A stretch of DNA of 64,000 bases, taken from assembly GCF_001411555.2 (NCBI RefSeq), contig NC_049909.1, positions 1 to 64,000 of the forward strand. Reading direction: 5' to 3'. This DNA comes from Juglans regia. Taxonomy: Eukaryota > Streptophyta > Magnoliopsida > Fagales > Juglandaceae. Both the position numbers and the translations under genes were made by a program. Below the pieces are notes generated by a model, which was not told the origin of the DNA, did not search any database, and saw only the letters and a list, made by a program, of their open reading frames with translations. Of the stretch, positions 45,141 through 56,500 are shown one piece after another; within the stretch, counting starts at the first letter, position 1; every line of letters begins with the position of its first letter.

Positions 45141-45683
45141 CAGGGTTTTCGGGGTTCAGGGTTCGGGTTTCAAGTTTCATGGTTTAAGGTTTAGGGTTTA
45201 GGGCTTTGGGTATCTGGAGTTCAGGGGTTAGGGTTCAAGGTTTAGGGTTTAGGGTTGAGGGTTTTAGGGTTTAGGGTTTTAGGATTTAGGGTTTAGGGTT
45301 TTAGGGTTTAGGTTTAGGGTTTAGGGGTTTAGGGTTTTAGGGTTTACTGTTTAGCGTTCTGGGTTTTATGTATTCAGGGTTGAGGGTACTAGGGTTCAGG
45401 GTTTCGGGGTTCATGGTTCTGGGATTTCCGAGGTTCGGGCGGAATTGTTGGGGTTCAAGGTTTTAGGTTCTGGGGTTTATTGGTTTAGGGTTTTCGGGCT
45501 TCGGGTTCAGGTTTTAGGGTTTAGGGTTAGGGTTCAGGGTTTAGGGTGTTCGGGGTTCAGGGTTCATGGTTTCAGGTTTTCGGGGTTCAAGGTTTCAAGG
45601 TTTAGTGTTTAGGGTGCAGGTTTTGGGATTTACGATTTTCGGGGTTCAGGGTTCATAGTTCAGGGTTCTGGGCTTCAAGGTTT

Positions 45684-45818
45684 AGGCTGCGTTTGGTTCT
45701 CTAACTCAGCTGAGTTCAGTTTAACTTTAAACTGAGTCTAACATCCAATCACCCAACTCTCAAATTACTTAACTCATCCCAACTCAAAACCTTCTTACAT
45801 GTGGGACCCACAACCTGG
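45684..45818 (+). repeat. Embedded GCTGCGTTTGGTTCT element, copy 2
   Basis: A full-length copy from GGCTGCGTTTGG to GTGGGACCCACAACC. It is preceded by GGGTTCTGGGCTTCAAGGTTTA and followed by TGGGGTTTAGGG, as in copies 3-5. Confidence 0.88.
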
Positions 45819-46103
45819 GGTTTAGGGTTCTTGGTTCCTAGGGTTTAGGGAACCTTGTGGTTCGGGGTTTAGGGTTATGGGGTTCTGGGTATTTAGGGTT
45901 CAGGGTACTGGGGTTCAGGGTTTCAGGGTTCAAGGTTTATGGTTTTCGAGGTTCAGGGTTCAGGGTTTAGGGTTTTCGGGGTTCAGGGTTCAGGGTTTCG
46001 GGTTTCCGGGATTCAAGGTTTCAAGGGTTAGGGTTTAGGGTTCAGGTTTTAGGATTTACAATTTTCAGGGTTCATAGTTCAGGGTTCTGGGCTTCATGGT
46101 TTA

Positions 46104-46237
46104 GGCTGCATTTGGTTCTGAAACTCAGTTGAGTTCAATCTAACTTTAAGCTGAGTCTAACATCCAAATGCCCAAGTCTCAAATTTCTAAACCCATCCCA
46201 ACTCAAAACCTTCTTACACGTGGAACCGACAACCTGG
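46104..46237 (+). repeat. Embedded GCTGCGTTTGGTTCT element, copy 3
   Basis: A full-length copy with a few substitutions (GGCTGCATTTGG at the start, GTGGAACCGACAACC at the end) and the same flanking repeat words as copy 2. Confidence 0.88.
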
Positions 46238-47099
46238 GGTTTAGGGAACCTTGTGGCTCAAGGTTTAGGGTTCTGGGGTTCTGGGTTTTGGCTATTCAAG
46301 GTTCAGGGTTTTCGGGGTTTAGGGGTTCAAGTTTCAAGGTTTACGGTTTTGTGGTTCAAGGTTTAGTGTTCTAGGGTTCTGGAATTTAAGTATTTGGGGT
46401 TCAGGGTTTAGGGTTTCAATGTTTAGGGTGTTTAGGGCTTTAGGCGGGAGTTTTCGGGGTTCAGGGTTTCAGCTTCTGGGGTTCATTGGTTTAGGGTTTT
46501 CGGGGTTCGGGTTCAGGTTTTAGTGTTTAGGGTTTAGGGTTTTCGGTGTTCAGTGGTTCAAGTTTTAAGGTTTACGGTTTTGCGGTTCAAGGTTTCATGG
46601 TTTAGGGTTTTCGAGGTTTAAGGTTTAGGGTTTTGGGGTTCTGGCTTTTGGGTATTCGGGGTTCAAGGTGTAGGGATTAGGCATTGAGGGTTCTCGGGGT
46701 TCAGGGTTAAGGGTTTGCGGTTTTGTGGTTCAAGGTTTACAGTTTAGGGTTGAGGGTTTACTTTTTAGGGTTGAGGGTACTAGGGTTCTGGGTTTTATGT
46801 TTTCAGGGTTGAGGGTACTAGGGTTCTGGGTTCAAGGTTCTGGGATTTCCGGCGTTCGGGGGGAGTTGTTGGGGTTCAAGATTTCAGGTTCTGGGGTTTA
46901 TTGGTTTAGGGTTTTCGGGCTTCGGGTTCATGGTTTAGGGTTTAAGGTTCAGGGTTTAGGGTTTTCGGGTTTCAGGGTTTAAGGTTTCGGATTTTCGGGG
47001 TTCAAGGTTTCAAGGTTTAGGGTTTAGGGTTCAGGTGTTAGGATTTACGATTTTCGGGGTTCAAGGTTCATAGTTCAGGGTTCTTGGCTTCAAGGTTTA

Positions 47100-47232
47100 G
47101 GCTGCGTTTGGTTCTCAAACTCAGCTGAGTTCAATCTAACTTTGAGCTGAGTCTAACATCCAATCACCCAACTCTCAAATTACTAAACTCATCCCAACTC
47201 AAAACGTTCTGACACGTGGGACCCACAACCTG
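47100..47232 (+). repeat. Embedded GCTGCGTTTGGTTCT element, copy 4
   Basis: A full-length copy close to copy 2. Left flank TTCTTGGCTTCAAGGTTTA, right flank TGGGGTTTAGGG. Confidence 0.88.
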
Positions 47233-47503
47233 GGGTTTAGGGTTCTTGGTTCCTGGGGTTTAGGGAACCTTGTGGTTCAAGGTTTAGGGTTATGGGGTTC
47301 TGGGTTTTGGGTATTCCGGGTTCAGGGTTTCAGGGTTTCAGGGTCCAAGGGGTTTTCGAGGTTCAGGGTTCAGGGTTCAGGGTTCAGGGTTCAGGGTTCA
47401 GGGTTCAGGGTTCAGGGTTTTCGGGGTTCAGGGTTCAAGGTTTCGGGTTTCCGGGGTTCAAGGTTTCAAGGTTTAGGGTTTAGGGTTCTGGGCTTCTTTG
47501 TTT

Positions 47504-47634
47504 AGGCTGCGTTTGGTTCTGTAACTCAGCTGAGTTCAGTCTAACTTTACTAAAATCTCAAACACCAAAATCTCAAATTACTAAACCCATCCTAACTCAA
47601 AACCTTCTTACACGTGGGACTCACAACCTGGGTT
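47504..47634 (+). repeat. Embedded GCTGCGTTTGGTTCT element, copy 5
   Basis: A copy with a short internal change (CTTTACTAAAATCTC in place of CTTTAAGCTGAGTC) and the same flanks as copies 2-4. Confidence 0.85.
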
Positions 47635-49135
47635 TAGGGAACCTTGTGGTTCAAGGTTTATGGTTCTGGGGTTCTGGGTTTGGGTATTCAAGGTTCAGGG
47701 TTTTCGGGGTTCAAGTTTCGAGGTTTATGGTTTTGTGGTTCAAGGTTTAGTGTTCTGGGGTTCTGGGTTTTAGGTATTTGGGGTTCGTGGTTCTGGGGTT
47801 CAGGGTTTAGGGTTTCAAGGTTTAGGGTTTTAGGGTTTCAAGGTTTGGGGTGTTTAGGGCTTTCGGCGGGAGTTTTAGGGGTTCAGGGTTTCGGGTTCTA
47901 GGGTTCATTGGTGTAGGGTTTTCGGGGTTCGGGTTCATGGTTCATGGTTTAAGGTTTAGGGTTCAGGTTTTAGGGTTTAGGGTTTAGGGTTTTCGGGGTT
48001 CAGTGGTTCAAGTTTCGAGGTTTACGGTGTTGTGGTTCAAGGTTTAGGGTTCTGGGGTTCTGGGTTTTGGGTATTTGGGGTTTAGGGTTCTGGGGTTTAG
48101 GTTTTAGGGTTTTCTGGGTTCAAAGTTTCAAGTTTTTGGGTTTTTGAGGTTTAAGGTTTAGGGTTCTGGGGTTCTAGGTTTTGGGTATTCGGGGTTTAAG
48201 GTTTAGGGATTAGGCTTTGAGGGTTCTCGGGGTTCAGGGTTAAGGGTTTATGGTTTTGTGGTTCAAGGTTTAGGTTTCTGGGGTTCAGGGATTAGGGTTT
48301 TTGGGGTTCAGGGTGTCGTGTTTTCGGGGTTCAAGGTTTAGGGTTTTCGAGGTTTAAGGTTTAGGGTTTAGGGTATTCGGGGTTCAAGGTTTCAGGGTTC
48401 AAGGTTTAGTGTTTTACAGTTTAGGGTTTTAGGGTTTAGGGTTTAGGGTTTTAGGGTTCTGGGTTTTATGTATTCAGGGTTCAGGGTACTGGGTTCAGGG
48501 TTTATGATTTTCGGGGTTCAGGGTTTCAGGGTTCGAGGTTCTGGGATTTCCGTGGTTTAGGGTTTAGGGTTCCAGGGTTAAGGGGTTCAAGGTTTCAAGG
48601 CTTAGGGATTTCGAGGTTCAAGGTTCAAGGTTTAGGGTTTTCAGGGTTCAAGGTTTCAAGGTTTAGGGTTTTCGAGGTTTAAGGTTTAGGGTTTTCGGGG
48701 TTCATGTTTCAAGGTTTAGGGCTTAGGGTTTAGGGTTTCGGGTTTTTGGTTTTTGGGGTTCAGGGGTTAGGGTTTAGGGTTCAAGGTTTAGGGTTTTAGG
48801 ATTTAGGGTTTTAGGGTTTGGGGTTTATGGTTTAGGGTTTTCGGGGTTCTGGGTTTTAGGTTCTGTGTTTTGTGTATTCAGGGTTCAGGGTACTGGGTTC
48901 AGGGTTTATGATTTTCGGGGTTCAGGGTTCAAGGTTCTTGGATTTCGGTGGTTCAGGGGTTCGTGGTTCACGTCTTAGGTTTCTGGGGTTTCATGGTTTA
49001 GGGTTTTTTGGGGTTTTGGGGGGAGTTTTCGGTGTTCGGGGTTTGGGGTTCTGGGTGTTGGGTATTCGGGGTTCATGGTTTCAGGGTTCTAGGTTCAAGG
49101 TTTTGGCTTTTCAGGGTTCTGGGCTTGAAGGTTTA

Positions 49136-49215
49136 GGCTACGTTTGGCTCTCAAACTCAGCAGAGTTCAGTCTTACGTTATGCTAACTCGAACATCCAAA
49201 CATCCAACTCACAGT
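49136..49215 (+). repeat. Embedded GCTGCGTTTGGTTCT element, copy 6 (truncated)
   Basis: Begins GGCTACGTTTGGCTCTC and stops within the CATCCAACTCAC part. The left flank GGGTTCTGGGCTTGAAGGTTTA is conserved; the right end is lost. Confidence 0.75.
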
Positions 49216-49697
49216 TTAGTGTTCCAGGGTTAAGAGGTCCACTGTTTCAAGGCTTAGGGATTTCGAGGTTCAGGGTTCAAGGTTTAGGGCTTTCAGGATT
49301 CAAGGTTGAGGGTTTTTGAGGTTTAAGGTTTAGGGTTTTCGGGGTTCAAGTTTCAAGGTTTAGGGCTTAGGGTTTAGGGTTTCAGGTTTACGGCTTAGGG
49401 TTTAGGGTTTTCGGGGTTTAGGGGTTAGGGTTTAGGGTTTAGGGTTCAAGGTTTAGGGTTTTAGGATTTAGGATTTTAGGGTTTGGGGTTTTGGTTTAGG
49501 GTTTCAGGTTTAGGAGTTTAGGGTTTTAGGGTATACTGTTTAGGGTTCTGGGGTTCTGGGTTTTGTTTATTCAGGGTTCAGGGTACTGGGTTCAGGGTTT
49601 AGGATTTTCGGGGCTCAGGGTTTCAGGATTCAAGGTGTAGGGTGTTTAGGGCTTTCGGGGGGAGTTTTCGGTGTTCAGGGTTTCGGGTTCTGGAGTA

Positions 49698-51990
49698 TCG
49701 GTAAAAAGCAGAAAGAGAAGAAAGCTAAAGGGAGATAGAAGCAAAATCAAGAGATTGAAAGAGAAGTTTAGAGAGAGGGATCACAGATGAAGATAGACTG
49801 CAAATGGTGTGAGAAAGAGGATGTACAAAGAAAACAATGCCTCTTTCTATCGTCTTCCGTAGTTCTAGGTTTTGTATATATATATGATGGATTGATGTTT
49901 TTTTCTAGAGAATTTGTACATATTTACTTGGTTCTGACCTTGAACAATATAAGCAATATAAATTCTGTTGAGCTCGATCTCAGCACCAGGGACCAAAGAA
50001 TCGCTCACAACTTCCACCTTAGCTCCTTAAGAATAAATTCAAGCATTCTTATCAACAGAATCTTCTAGATCTTCTTCTAAATAATTATGTTATTGTTGCT
50101 TTTGTAGTGACGAATCTTTTCTGTTACAGCCGTGTCATAGGTGGCCTAGAAATGCTAGTGCGCACCACCTGCTTACCATTATAACCGACTCTGTGTAGTC
50201 CTCTGTATTCGGCTATAAATAGCACTCTGTAAATCAATGCTTTTAAGACAATTTAATATACAAGTCTTCATTCCTTCAAACAATTTATTTCTCGAACATC
50301 AAATATAGTTTATTTTTTATCTTGCTCTGTGTTTCAGTGCTTCTATTTTTCAGTTTGAGCTATATTTGCTGTTTTTTTCGGAAGGCGAGTTTCTGTACAA
50401 AGTTCCCATTTTTTGCTTAGATCCATATGTACTTTTTTAAGTTTCCAGTTGCGTTCTTGCACAAGATTATGGCTGTACATCTCCCATTTCCTATCTAATT
50501 CAAAGCATTCTCAATACGGCTCTATATTTATGTGACTTTACACTGGACAGGTCTACTTTATCCATAACTCCTCACTAAGCATCACCAGCAACTCCAAGAG
50601 TTAGTAGACCAAGCATGGGAGTAGCTAAATCAGAATTTGATTCAGCCTCTCCTTTGCAGAATCCATGCCCCTTAAACTCCCTACTAATGGTAATTATTTC
50701 TTGTGATTACTAACTGTTTCTTGGTACAAAAGAAGGAATGCTTAGATCACTATGTTGAACATCATTTTAGAAGAATTCCTTATCCCCATATGTTCAGCTA
50801 AATTTAGCTGCAGATGTATCAAAGAAACTGGTTCCCTAGTTGTATTGGTTATTGGAGTCCTTTACATATATACATACACACAAAAATTTTATTCTTTCAA
50901 TTATTAGTGGTGGGATTGACACGTCCTTGATAGTCACCAACAAGTTTTGCTGAATTAGTATATACCTGGGTGGGGTGGGGTTTGTGTAGGTTTAGGTTTT
51001 ATAAGTCTTCCTTGATGAGATTGGTATTTTCCATCCTCGTAGTGTATAGTAGTGAAGGGGAATTTTCTTATCAAATTAAAGTTTCTTTGTGACATCTCTG
51101 CTGCTATACTCCATTTAAGCAAATTGAATAACAGTGACATTATAATGGTGCTTCAATGATTAATCTCTATTATTTTCTTTTTATGGCATTTTTAATAGGG
51201 TCACAGCAAGAGCACTGAACCAATACTAAACAAACAACTCAGTAGCGGCGTTCCCTCCAAGCCAATCGAAAGCAAGTCATGGGGAAATTTTGATGATGAA
51301 TTATAGTTATTGTAATTATAGTTGCAGCCGCTCCCTCCAACAACTTTTGATGATGAATTATAGTTGTTGTAATTATGTTTTGATGCGAGCACCTTTGTAA
51401 CTGATAAATTTTCAATGAGTGAAACTTTACATTTTAACTGAGTTATTGGATATCGATGTTTGATACATAGGGAAATTTTTGTTATGACATATTGCTGTGT
51501 ATGAAGCACGAGGTCTTTCTGGGTTTTCAGCACAATCTCACATAGAAAATTGCACTCTCAAAAGTTTGTATCCGCTAAATGGAAAAGAAATACCGAATCA
51601 ACGTTCAGGAGATGAAGAATATGCAATCAAATAAGTACCCCTTGAAGAACTTCAAGTTATTCAGAAAGTTAAAATCATTATCACTGTTGATGGTTATATC
51701 TCATGTCCATTTTGCAACAGCTTTTTTATCATGTGAGAGTGAGCTCCTTTTGCTCCAAATTATTGTATTTCTTCAATTAACCTCCACAAGCGCTTGCCCC
51801 TTCTGAAAAATCTAGTAATAATGGTAACTGTCAAGTTAACTATGATAGTATCAGGAAAAAACTCATAATATAAATTAAAAGAAACAACACATGAGGGGAG
51901 GGAGATAGTTATCTTAACCATTAAAAAGATATTTTTCTTACTAGGATAATTATGCACATGAACATGGACAACACAAAATCAGAGAGTTTC
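49698..51990. other. No recognisable gene; possible LTR remnant and small dispersed duplicate
   Basis: 50100-50290 looks like part of an LTR (GGCTATAAATAGCACTCTGTAAATC with a following polyadenylation-like stretch), but no partner is found. 51497-51640 duplicates 28010-28155. 51300-51380 has two copies of a TTGATGATGAATTATAGTT(A/G)TTG word. No coding sequence is recognised. Confidence 0.45.
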
Positions 51991-52245
51991 AAGTGAACTT
52001 GGATATAACCAAGTCAGAGACTCACGCTCGATATTCGCTCGATACTCGCTCGAGCTAAGTTAGAGTGAATGTCGAGCGTGTGTGTTCTGGGACTTCTCAA
52101 GTCGAGTTGAACCTGGATATAACAAAGTGAGTGAGATTCGCTCGATACTTGCTTGATAGTAGCTCGATCTCGAACTTTAATCAAGATCGAGCGAATGTCG
52201 AGCGTGAGTGTTCTGGGACTTCTCAAGTCGAGTTGAACCTGGATA
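51985..52245. repeat. CTCGA-rich tandem repeat, ~120-bp unit
   Basis: Two complete units ending TCTGGGACTTCTCAAGTCGAGTTGAACCTGGATATAA, plus a starting half-unit. Each has CGCTCGATA and GTCGAGCGTG words. It resembles the 41/51-bp repeat at 7575-7999 in its CTCGAGC words but has a different unit length. Confidence 0.8.
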
Positions 52246-52254
52246 TAAATGGTC

Positions 52255-52520
52255 TAAATATTTAAAAAAAAATCATAATATTTAGAATTTTTTATATTTA
52301 GATTTTTTTATAATTTTTTATTTTATTTCATGATTAAAAAAGTATTTTTTAATATATATTTTTTTACTTTTTGATTAAGAAAGTATTTTCTTAATAATAT
52401 TTTAAATTTATTTTATTTTTTTTAAATATTAAAAAATCTACATAAAAAATTATTTAAACAAAACACGTATAAAATAATACTACAGCCCCCAGCGGGAGCT
52501 CCCGGGAGCTGTAGCATCAC
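52255..52520. mobile_element. AT-rich fold-back MITE, CTACAGCCCC...GGGAGCTGTAG end
   Basis: An AT-rich fold-back interior with TTAATATATATTTTTTTACTTTTTGATTAAGAAAG words is followed by a GC-rich end, CTACAGCCCCCAGCGGGAGC and CTCCCGGGAGCTGTAG. Same family as 6255-6600. Confidence 0.6.
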
Positions 52521-52539
52521 CCTAACATATATAGGCAAG

Positions 52540-53107
52540 AAGTAGAAAAAAATAAGTATAATAAGTTAATAACACAGTCCGTGACAATGTTCACATTTTA
52601 AAAAAATGTTACTAAACAATAATCGGAATCCAGACCGGTGAAATGCTGAAGATTTTGTAACAACTTATTATCGACACTAGGTCCATTTTACTGAGTTGGG
52701 CTACAATTGAGTTAAGACAAACTCAACCAATTCGTACGGATAATTTAAACCCATAAAACAAACGGTCAAAACACAATTTCAACTGAACACTGTTGAAGTG
52801 ATATCTGAAAAAGGGCCGAGCAACCCAGGTGCCCTTTCTTTTCTTCCTTTCCTTTTCCCTCTTTCCCTTTGCTTTACCTTCTATACGCATCATGGCAAAC
52901 ATTGAACGGTAAAATCGATCCCAGCTCATGCCCCCTGCTCCTTCCTTCTCCAGCTCAAGGCTCAAGCCCAAGTACGGAGTATAAATTGAATATGCTGAAG
53001 AGGAACGGATCCACCATACCTCATCTGACCTCACGGCGCACCACTCTCTCTGGCCATCTACGTCGTCAAGCCATGAGGCCAGCCACGAAGGCTCCAAAGA
53101 CTCGGGG
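52540..53107 (+). other. 5' flank of Myb/SANT copy 5 (element A), part 1
   Basis: Matches 14700-14810 and 15300-15628 and is cut at 53107 by the Reina-like element. The other side of the cut resumes at 58268 with GGCCACCAGGTATTA, exactly as in copy 3 without the insertion. Confidence 0.85.
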
Positions 53108-53498
53108 TGTTACGGAAATTCAGCTCCTAGATTTTAGTTTTCCTTTATTTTAGTTTTCCTTTTACTGCTTTCCGAATAAGGGAACTAAGGCATTGACTTG
53201 CCTTATTTTGTTAGTTTAAATTTGTTAAGTTGGCGCCGTTCGCGTGCGTTGTTCACGTACGTGCGTTCGAATTAGTAATGTTAATTTATTTCCTTGTAAG
53301 TTACTGCTATAAGTTGGGAAGAATTATTGGAATAAGGTAAGGATTATTACAGCAATTAGTTGCAGAGGTGGGTTCCCTCACAAAACAAACCAACATTTAT
53401 CTTCTACTTATTCACCATAGGTAAGGCACGCTGGTTGGATCCAGCGTCTTTTCCAGTAGACCCTCCAGTTACTCGCTTGCTTGCTCGTGCTTGTAATA
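53108..53498 (+). repeat. 5' LTR of the Reina-like element
   Basis: 391 bp, starting TGTTACGGAAATTC and ending GTGCTTGTAATA. It contains a repeated TTTTAGTTTTCCTTT word near its start and GGAAGAATTATTGGAATAAGG near the middle. Confidence 0.94.
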
Positions 53499-53518
53499 AA
53501 TTGGCATCAGAGCAGGTC

Positions 53519-56500
53519 ATGTCGGATTCTAGAATGGAGCGTTTAGAACAACAGATGGCTAATTTCGAAAGCATTATGGAACGACTCATGAAGAGAGTTG
53601 AAGAAACTAGTGCGAAGGTGGATTCTCTGGCGGACAAGAATTCTGGCGAGGGAGAAGGATCTGGATCACGAAACAGACGAGGAAGGAATAATGGAGGGCA
53701 CAACTCAGCGGTTCCAAAACTAGCTAAGTTGGACTTTCCTAGATACAATGGTTTGGATGACCCGACCAGCTGGATTTATCGCGTTGAGCAATTTTTTGAG
53801 TACCAACAAACAGAGGAAGATGAAAAACTACCTTTGGCGGCATATCACCTAGAGGGCGAGGTGCAAATGTGGTACCAACTATTCAAAGACACTGAAGAGA
53901 TTAATTCATGGGAGGCACTAAAGGGTGGACTTCGTATTCGATATGGACCGACGATGTTCGAAGATCACTTTGGTTCATTGAGTAAACTGCGGCAGACGGG
54001 AACGGTTCGGGAGTACCAACTGCAATTTGAGCAATTATTGAGTCGTGTAGGTGAACTGGCCCCAACCCACCAGCTGGGGTGTTTCATAAGCGGATTAAAA
54101 GAACCAGTGCGAACCGACGTCCAAGCTGCTAGACCGACGTCTATCACGGACGCTATTGGCTTGGCCCGTTTGTTTGAAACAAGACATGCTAAGAGACCAT
54201 TGGTGGTGGAAGCCAGGCGAACATCGAACATGGAGCCGATGCCACCCCCATTACCTTCAGCAAATTTGGCGAGAAACAGAACAGCAACCATAAAACGGTT
54301 GAGTCCAAGCGAAATACAAGATAGAAAAAAAAGAGGACTATGTTTTAACTGTGATGAAAACTTTACGCCAGGCCATCGGTGTAAAAAGTTGTTTCTCATT
54401 GAGGGAATATTTTTAAATGAAGGAGAAATGGAGGACGATGAAGATGAAGGGTTGCTGGGCAGCGAGCATGAACCGGTGATTTCACTCCACGCCATTGTGG
54501 GATCAACTTCACCGCAAACCATGAGGATCAGAGGAGTAGTGAAGGGGTAGGGCATTACGGTTTTGCTGGACACTGGGAGTTCCCACAATTTTTTGAATAC
54601 CTCATTTGTTGAAGCAATGGGTTTACCACAACAAAACATGCGTGGGATGAAGGTAATGATAGCCAATGGTGAAAAATTAGATTGTAAGGGAAGGTGTGAT
54701 GGGGTTCAAATATCTCTTCAGGGTATTTGGTTTTCCATCGATTTTTTTCTTCTAGCTATTGAAGGTTGTGACGCAGTTCTCGGCACGCAATGGATGCGGA
54801 CGTTGGGACCCATTTGTTTGGATTTCAATAAAATGGTTATGAATTTCAAATATCAGGGTAGGCGGATTGAGTTGAAGGGGATCAAAGGTCCTTTGCACAA
54901 GGTGGTGGAAGGAGGAGTTGCGGCCAAAGAATTAAGGCGGAAGAAAACTGGTTTGCTGTGCCAGTTGCTTCCTTCCGAGCTGTAGAGCGAGAATACGCAA
55001 AACCAAAATTCTTACATAAAATTGGGTGCTAATTTTGCAGGTCCTTCAAAGCTTACCACTGGCTTGAAGGCCATGTTACAGGAGTTCCACAGTCTATTTA
55101 CAGAACCGAAGGGTCTTCCTCCTAATCGAACTCACAATCACAAGATAATGTTGAAGCAGGGTACAGGGCCTGTTAACGTAAGGCCATACCGCTACCCACA
55201 TTACATAAAGGGGGAAATAGAGAAACTCATCGCCAGCTTGCTACAGTCCGGCGTGGTGCAACCAAGTAGCAGCCCATATTCTTCTCCGGTATTGATAGTG
55301 AAAAAGAAAGATGGATCGTGGCGATTATGTGTGGATTATAGAGCTCTCAACTTGATCACAATAAAGGATAAATTTCCGATACCCGTCATAGATGAACTGC
55401 TCGATGAATTAAACGGAGCAAAGGTATGCTCGGGATACCATCAGATAAGGATGCATGGTGCCGATGTTGAAAAGACGGCTTTTCGCACACATCATGGGCA
55501 CTACGAGTTCCTCGTTATGCCATTCCGACTGACAAACGCTCCAGCAACATTTCAGTCCTTGATGAACGAGATTTTCAAGCCAGTTTTGAGAAGGTATGTC
55601 TTGGTTTTTTTCGACGATATTTTAATATATAGTCAAAATTGGGAGGAACATTTAACACACCTCAAGAATGTTTTAAAAATGTTGCAAGCTAACCAACTGT
55701 ATGTGAGGATGGAAAAGTGTCAGTTTGGGCAGGAACAAGTAAGTTACTTGGGACATTTTATTTCTGATAAAGGGGTCTCCATGGACCCAGAAAAAATCGC
55801 TGCCATGAATAAATGGCCCCGGCCTCAGTCCGTTAAAGAGTTACGCGGTTTTCTTGGGTTGACGGGATATTACCGGAAATTCATTCGCCATTACGGGATG
55901 ATAGTAGGGCCCTTAACTCAGCTTTTAAAAAAAGACAACTTCAAATGGAATGAGCAAGCAGAAGAAGCATTTCATAAACTCAAGCGAGCCATGACCACGG
56001 GACCAGTACTAGTACTTCCTAATTTTTCCTTGCCGTTTGTTGTGGAATGTGACGCGTCGGGGACAGGTTTGGGTGCGGTACTCATGCAAGAAGGTAAACC
56101 CGTGGCCTACTACAGCAAGTCTTTACAAGGTCGTAACCTGAGTAAATCTACTTATGAGAAGGAAGTCATGGCGTTGGTAGCTGCCATTCAAAGGTGGAGA
56201 CCGTATTTGCTTGGGGCCAAGTTCATTGTCCGGACTGATCACAAGAGTTTGAGGCATTTGTGGGACCAAACTATCACCACTGAAGCTCAACAAAAATGGC
56301 TTGTGAAATTGATTGGGTATGATTTTGTTATTGAGTATAAGAGGGGAAGGGAGAACTCAGCTGCAGATGGGTTGTCTAGGTGCAATGAGAAGGAACTTTC
56401 AGTTGGGCAAGAAGCTCGAATCTTTGCAATCAGTGGTCCCTTACCCAGTTGGACAGACACAATCAAAGAGGAAATCGAGAACAATGACGAGCTGAAGACG

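Larger units (their letters stand above)
44572..49697 (+). repeat. 5.1-kb degenerate telomere-like (TTTAGGG-type) array
   Basis: Nearly the whole stretch is built from G-rich variants of GGTTTAGGG: GGTTCAGGG, GGTTCAAGG, GGTTTTCGGGG, GGTTCTGGGG. The G-rich strand is always the plus strand. Perfect TTTAGGG runs are short (a few units, e.g. near 45010-45030). Longer words recur in the same order (for example GGGTTTTGGGTATTCGGGG and CAGGGTTCTGGGCTTCAAGG), so the array has higher-order structure. Six copies of an unrelated ~130-bp element lie within it. Open frames of the GFRVQGSGF type arise in all plus-strand frames from the repeat and are not genes. It has ordinary sequence on both sides, so it is interstitial. 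Confidence 0.93.

Noticed and set aside
46725..47901. Open frames of Gly/Phe/Arg/Val-rich peptides (GFRVQGSGF type) in the plus strand
   Set aside because: They arise from the stop-poor telomere-like repeat in every plus-strand frame. There is no start context, domain or codon bias.
44572..49697. A true chromosome end
   Set aside because: The repeats are degenerate, have ordinary sequence on both sides, and the array does not end in perfect heptamers.
50100..50290. A solo copia LTR
   Set aside because: TATA and polyadenylation-like words are present, but no TG/CA ends with a target duplication could be found, so only noted as a possibility.
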